A stretch of 7,986 nt of DNA from JACCYI01 sp036389195. GTDB lineage: Bacteria; Actinomycetota; Thermoleophilia; Solirubrobacterales; Solirubrobacteraceae. Positions 6,075 to 7,986 of this stretch are shown piece after piece. The notes beneath the pieces are model-generated. The model was not told the origin of the DNA, did not search any database, and was given only the letters and a program-made list of their open reading frames with translations. A program made the translations under genes and the position numbers. Every line of letters begins with the position of its first letter. The stretch's first letter is position 1. Location: the NCBI GenBank assembly GCA_036389195.1, contig DASVQH010000439.1, positions 1 through 7,986 on the forward strand, read 5' to 3'.

Positions 6075-6080
6075 TAAAGT
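6075..6080 (+). promoter_or_regulatory. Putative -10 element of rplY
   Basis: TAAAGT (TAnnnT) ends 11 bases before the rplY ATG, giving an expected leader of only a few bases; the intervening bases hold no ribosome binding site. It lies in the 107-base region shared with the divergent gene at 5984. This promoter makes rplY-pth independent of prs, unlike the continuous operon known elsewhere. Confidence 0.45.
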
Positions 6081-6091
6081 GGCCAACCCTC

Positions 6092-6811
6092 ATGGCCGGT
6101 TCGGACAGCACCGCACTCCAGGTTTCCTCGCGCCCCGTCGAAGGCTCGCGCGCCACCCGCCGCCTGCGCCGGCGCGGCTTCGTCCCCGGCGTCGTCTACG
6201 GCGGCAGCGCCGAGCCGCGCGCCTTCGAGGTCGACGCCAAGGTGCTGCGCGGCACGCTCGCCCACGCCGGCGCGGTCGTCGAGCTCGACATCGACGGCAG
6301 CGGCGCCGAGCCCGTCATCGTCAAGGACCTCCAGCGCCACCCGGTCCGGGGCGAGACGATGCACGTGGACTTCCTGCGCGTCGACATGGCCCAGCCGATC
6401 CAGTCGACCGTCATGGTCGAGCTGCACGGCGCCGACGTCGCTCCGGGCGTCGTCGAGGGCGGCGTGCTCAGCCAGGACACGCGCGAGCTCAACATCGAGG
6501 CGCTTCCGGGCGACCTGCCCGACGTCATCGTCCACGATGTCTCCGGCATGGAGATGAACGCGACGGTCACGCTGTCGGAGCTCACCGCCCCGCCCGGCGT
6601 CACGCTGCTCGACGACCCCGACGAGACCGTCATCGCCACGATCACTCCCCCGACGCTCGAGCCCACCGAGGACGAGATCGAGCTGGAGACCGAGGTCATC
6701 GGCGAGGCGGGCGAGATCGAGGCCGGCAAGGCCGAGGGCGACACGGGTGACGAGGCGGCCGAGGGCGCCGCCGACCCGGACGACTCGCCGACCGCGTCGT
6801 CGTCCAGCTAA
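6092..6811 (+). CDS. rplY: 50S ribosomal protein L25, CTC/TL5 long form
   Basis: Binds 5S rRNA in the large ribosomal subunit; the long form is known as CTC (general stress protein) in Bacillus and TL5 in Thermus. 239 residues. The N-terminal L25 domain (about 1-95) shows SRATRRLRRRGFVPGVVYG and VIVKDLQRHPVRGETMHVDFLRVD, the usual RNA-binding sheet region. The C-terminal TL5 domain (about 96-190) shows VMVELHGADVAPGVVEGGVL, RELNIEALPGDLPDVI, ATVTLSEL and VIATITPP. The last 45 or so residues form an acidic, low-complexity tail ending in ASSSS, common in actinobacterial versions. The ATG start is supported by the -10 TAAAGT and by the length of the family N-terminus. It is followed at once by pth, as in many Gram-positive genomes. 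Confidence 0.96.
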   Translation: MAGSDSTALQVSSRPVEGSRATRRLRRRGFVPGVVYGGSAEPRAFEVDAKVLRGTLAHAGAVVELDIDGSGAEPVIVKDLQRHPVRGETMHVDFLRVDMAQPIQSTVMVELHGADVAPGVVEGGVLSQDTRELNIEALPGDLPDVIVHDVSGMEMNATVTLSELTAPPGVTLLDDPDETVIATITPPTLEPTEDEIELETEVIGEAGEIEAGKAEGDTGDEAAEGAADPDDSPTASSSS

Positions 6812-7367
6812 GACGGCCATCTCCGCGCCGGTCGACTGGCTGCTGGTCGGGCTGGGCAACCCCGGCTCGCGCTACGCCCAGACTCCGCACAACGTCGGCT
6901 TCCAGGTCGCCGACGCGCTCGCCGAGCGCTGGGGCCTCGGCGGCTTCCGCAGGAAGTTCGCCGGCGAGCTCGCCGAGGGGCGGACGTTCCCGGGCGGCCC
7001 GCGCGTGGCGGTCCTCAAGCCGCTGACCTACATGAACGACGCCGGTCGCTCCGTCGGGCCGGCGCGCGGGGCGCTGAGGGTCGAGCTCGACCGGCTGATC
7101 GTCGTCCACGACGAGATCGACCTGCCGTTCGGCGAGATCCGCGTGCGGCTCGGCGGGGGACTGGCCGGCCACAACGGGCTGAAGTCGCTCAAGCGCGAGC
7201 TCGGGGGCGCGGAGTTCCACCGCGTGCGAACGGGGGTCGGCCGCCCGGACTCGACGGATCCCGACCTCGTCGCCGCCTACGTGCTGGGCAAGTGGCGCCA
7301 GCCGGCGGTCGAAGTGGCGGACCTGGTGGCGCGCGCCGCCGACGCCGCCGAACGGCTCGTCACCTAG
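6747..7367 (+). CDS. pth: Peptidyl-tRNA hydrolase (start codon uncertain)
   Basis: Cleaves peptidyl-tRNA that falls off ribosomes, freeing tRNA. Active-site motifs are complete: VGLGNPGSRY (Asn), PHNVGF (catalytic His), PLTYMN (Asn), VVHDEIDLPFG (Asp) and GGGLAGHNGL (His-Asn). The rest is of normal length for Pth. The start is a problem: the only ordinary start codon upstream of the conserved VDWLLVGLGNPG is GTG 6747, which overlaps rplY by 65 bases and adds a 22-residue Arg/Pro-rich leader that is just the rplY acidic tail read in another frame. The family would be expected to start near 6813, where the codon is ACG (reading T/M-A-I-S-A-P-V-D-W), one base after the rplY stop. CTG 6840 is a further option. 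I give the longest canonical form; the protein itself is certain. Confidence 0.9.
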   Translation: MTRRPRAPPTRTTRRPRRRPAKTAISAPVDWLLVGLGNPGSRYAQTPHNVGFQVADALAERWGLGGFRRKFAGELAEGRTFPGGPRVAVLKPLTYMNDAGRSVGPARGALRVELDRLIVVHDEIDLPFGEIRVRLGGGLAGHNGLKSLKRELGGAEFHRVRTGVGRPDSTDPDLVAAYVLGKWRQPAVEVADLVARAADAAERLVT

Positions 7368-7394
7368 CCGGCCGTCACAACTTCGCCCCGCCAG

Positions 7395-7400
7395 GACAAT
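7395..7400 (+). promoter_or_regulatory. Possible -10 element of the sigma factor gene
   Basis: GACAAT (four of six with TATAAT) ends nine bases before the ATG at 7410. GGGGG lies just before the ATG and could serve as a poor ribosome binding site. No clear -35 or ECF-type GGAAC box was seen, so self-regulation cannot be claimed. Confidence 0.3.
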
Positions 7401-7409
7401 GAACGGGGG

Positions 7410-7946
7410 ATGGAGCCGCGAACCGATGAGGAGCTCGTCGACGCCTGCGCGCGGGAGCCCGACGCCTTCGCCGCCTTCTACCGCCGCCACGCCCGCCCGC
7501 TGGCCGGGTTCTTCGTCCGCCGCACCGGCGACCCCGAGCTCGCCGCCGACCTGACCGCGGAGACGTTCGCGGCCGCGCTCGAGGGGAGCGGCCGGTTCGA
7601 TCCGCGACGCGGCAGCGCGGCGGGCTGGCTGTACGGCATCGCCCGCCACCAGCTCAGCGGCGCGCAGCGCCGCGGGCGCGTGGAGGACCGCGCGCGCCGG
7701 CGGCTCGGAATGGAGCCGCTGGTGCTCGACGACGAGGCGCTGAGCGCGATCGCGTCCTGCGACGTCGACCTCTCCCTGCTTCCCCCCGATCAGCGCGACG
7801 CCGTCCGCGCCCGCGTGGTCGACGAGCGCCCGTACGCGGAGATCGCACGCGCGGCGCGCACGTCGGAGTCCGTGATCCGCCAGCGGGTCTCGCGCGGCCT
7901 CGCCCGGCTGCGCGCCGCCCACACCGCCGAGGAGCCTCCCGCATGA
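7410..7946 (+). CDS. ECF-type RNA polymerase sigma-70 family factor
   Basis: An alternative sigma factor of the small two-domain type, 178 residues. Region 2 (about 14-82) shows FAAFYRRHARPLAGFF, DPELAADLTAETFAAAL (the 2.2 core-binding helix) and FDPRRGSAAGWLYGIARHQL (2.3-2.4). A basic linker follows (AQRRGRVEDRARRRLG). Region 4 (about 121-170) shows LLPPDQRDAVRARVV and the helix-turn-helix YAEIARAARTSESVIRQRVSRGLARLR. No extra C-terminal domain is present. The ATG at 7410 fits the family N-terminus (DEELVDACAREPDAFAAFY). The stop overlaps the next start as ATGA, a typical sigma / anti-sigma arrangement. The gene stands 42 bases after pth and has its own possible -10. The signal it answers cannot be told from the sequence. 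Confidence 0.92.
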   Translation: MEPRTDEELVDACAREPDAFAAFYRRHARPLAGFFVRRTGDPELAADLTAETFAAALEGSGRFDPRRGSAAGWLYGIARHQLSGAQRRGRVEDRARRRLGMEPLVLDDEALSAIASCDVDLSLLPPDQRDAVRARVVDERPYAEIARAARTSESVIRQRVSRGLARLRAAHTAEEPPA

Positions 7947-7986
7947 CCGACTTCTTCGCCGAGCTCGAGGCCGAGCTGACCGGCGC
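7943..7986 (+). CDS. Start of a gene coupled to the sigma factor, possibly an anti-sigma or membrane protein (3' end outside window)
   Basis: Only 14 codons are visible, beginning MTDFFAELEAELTG. The ATG overlaps the sigma factor stop as ATGA, which implies coupled translation. Genes in this place usually encode the anti-sigma factor, often an inner-membrane protein with a short cytoplasmic N-terminus; the acidic helical start is compatible. Identity is inferred from position alone. Confidence 0.55.
   Translation, partial: MTDFFAELEAELTG

Noticed and set aside
5985..6091. Possible ribosomal-protein leader or riboswitch before rplY
   Set aside because: The GC-rich repeats (CCGGCC-like) could pair, but the -10 lies downstream of them, so they would not be in the rplY transcript.
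6696..7922. Minus-strand open frame of 408 codons opposite rplY, pth and the sigma gene
   Set aside because: Spans three firmly identified genes and has no motif of its own.

Overview
The window is very GC-rich, densely coded chromosomal DNA. Codon use is strongly GC-biased, and several genes appear to begin right at the 5' end of their transcripts. Its backbone is glmU, prs, rplY (a CTC/TL5-type L25) and pth, in the same order as the glmU-prs-ctc-pth string of Gram-positive bacteria. Together with a DUF4235 protein and an ECF sigma factor, this suggests an Actinomycetota chromosome. The style of the hypothetical proteins hints at Thermoleophilia/Solirubrobacterales, but that is an inference from memory and not a database match.

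Layout. Positions 1-639 hold the acetyltransferase end of glmU, cut by the window edge. prs follows (735-1766), and its stop codon overlaps the start of an unrecognised 105-residue protein (1766-2083). A small DUF4235 membrane protein (2088-2366) faces it on the minus strand. Next come an unrecognised soluble protein with its own promoter and a strong ribosome binding site (2491-3195), a small membrane-anchored four-cysteine protein (3224-3667) and a secreted family 2 glycoside hydrolase (3715-5583). A long nested palindrome (5590-5641) lies between the hydrolase and a convergent minus-strand gene for a small single-span membrane protein (5640-5984). A 107-base divergent promoter region leads into rplY (6092-6811) and pth (to 7367). 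An ECF-type sigma factor (7410-7946) overlaps by ATGA the first codons of a probable anti-sigma or membrane partner (7943 to the window end).

How the genes fit together. GlmU makes UDP-GlcNAc for the envelope. Prs makes PRPP for nucleotides, histidine and tryptophan. L25 and Pth serve translation. The roughly 4.3 kb between prs and rplY is accessory: envelope and secreted proteins on both strands, breaking an otherwise ancient gene order.

I see no CRISPR array, insertion sequence, tRNA, rRNA, phage gene or recognisable defence system. No stretch over 300 bases lacks a gene. The points most worth checking are the start of pth (no ordinary start codon where the family begins), the 52-base nested palindrome, the small protein coupled to prs, and a dyad next to the prs promoter.
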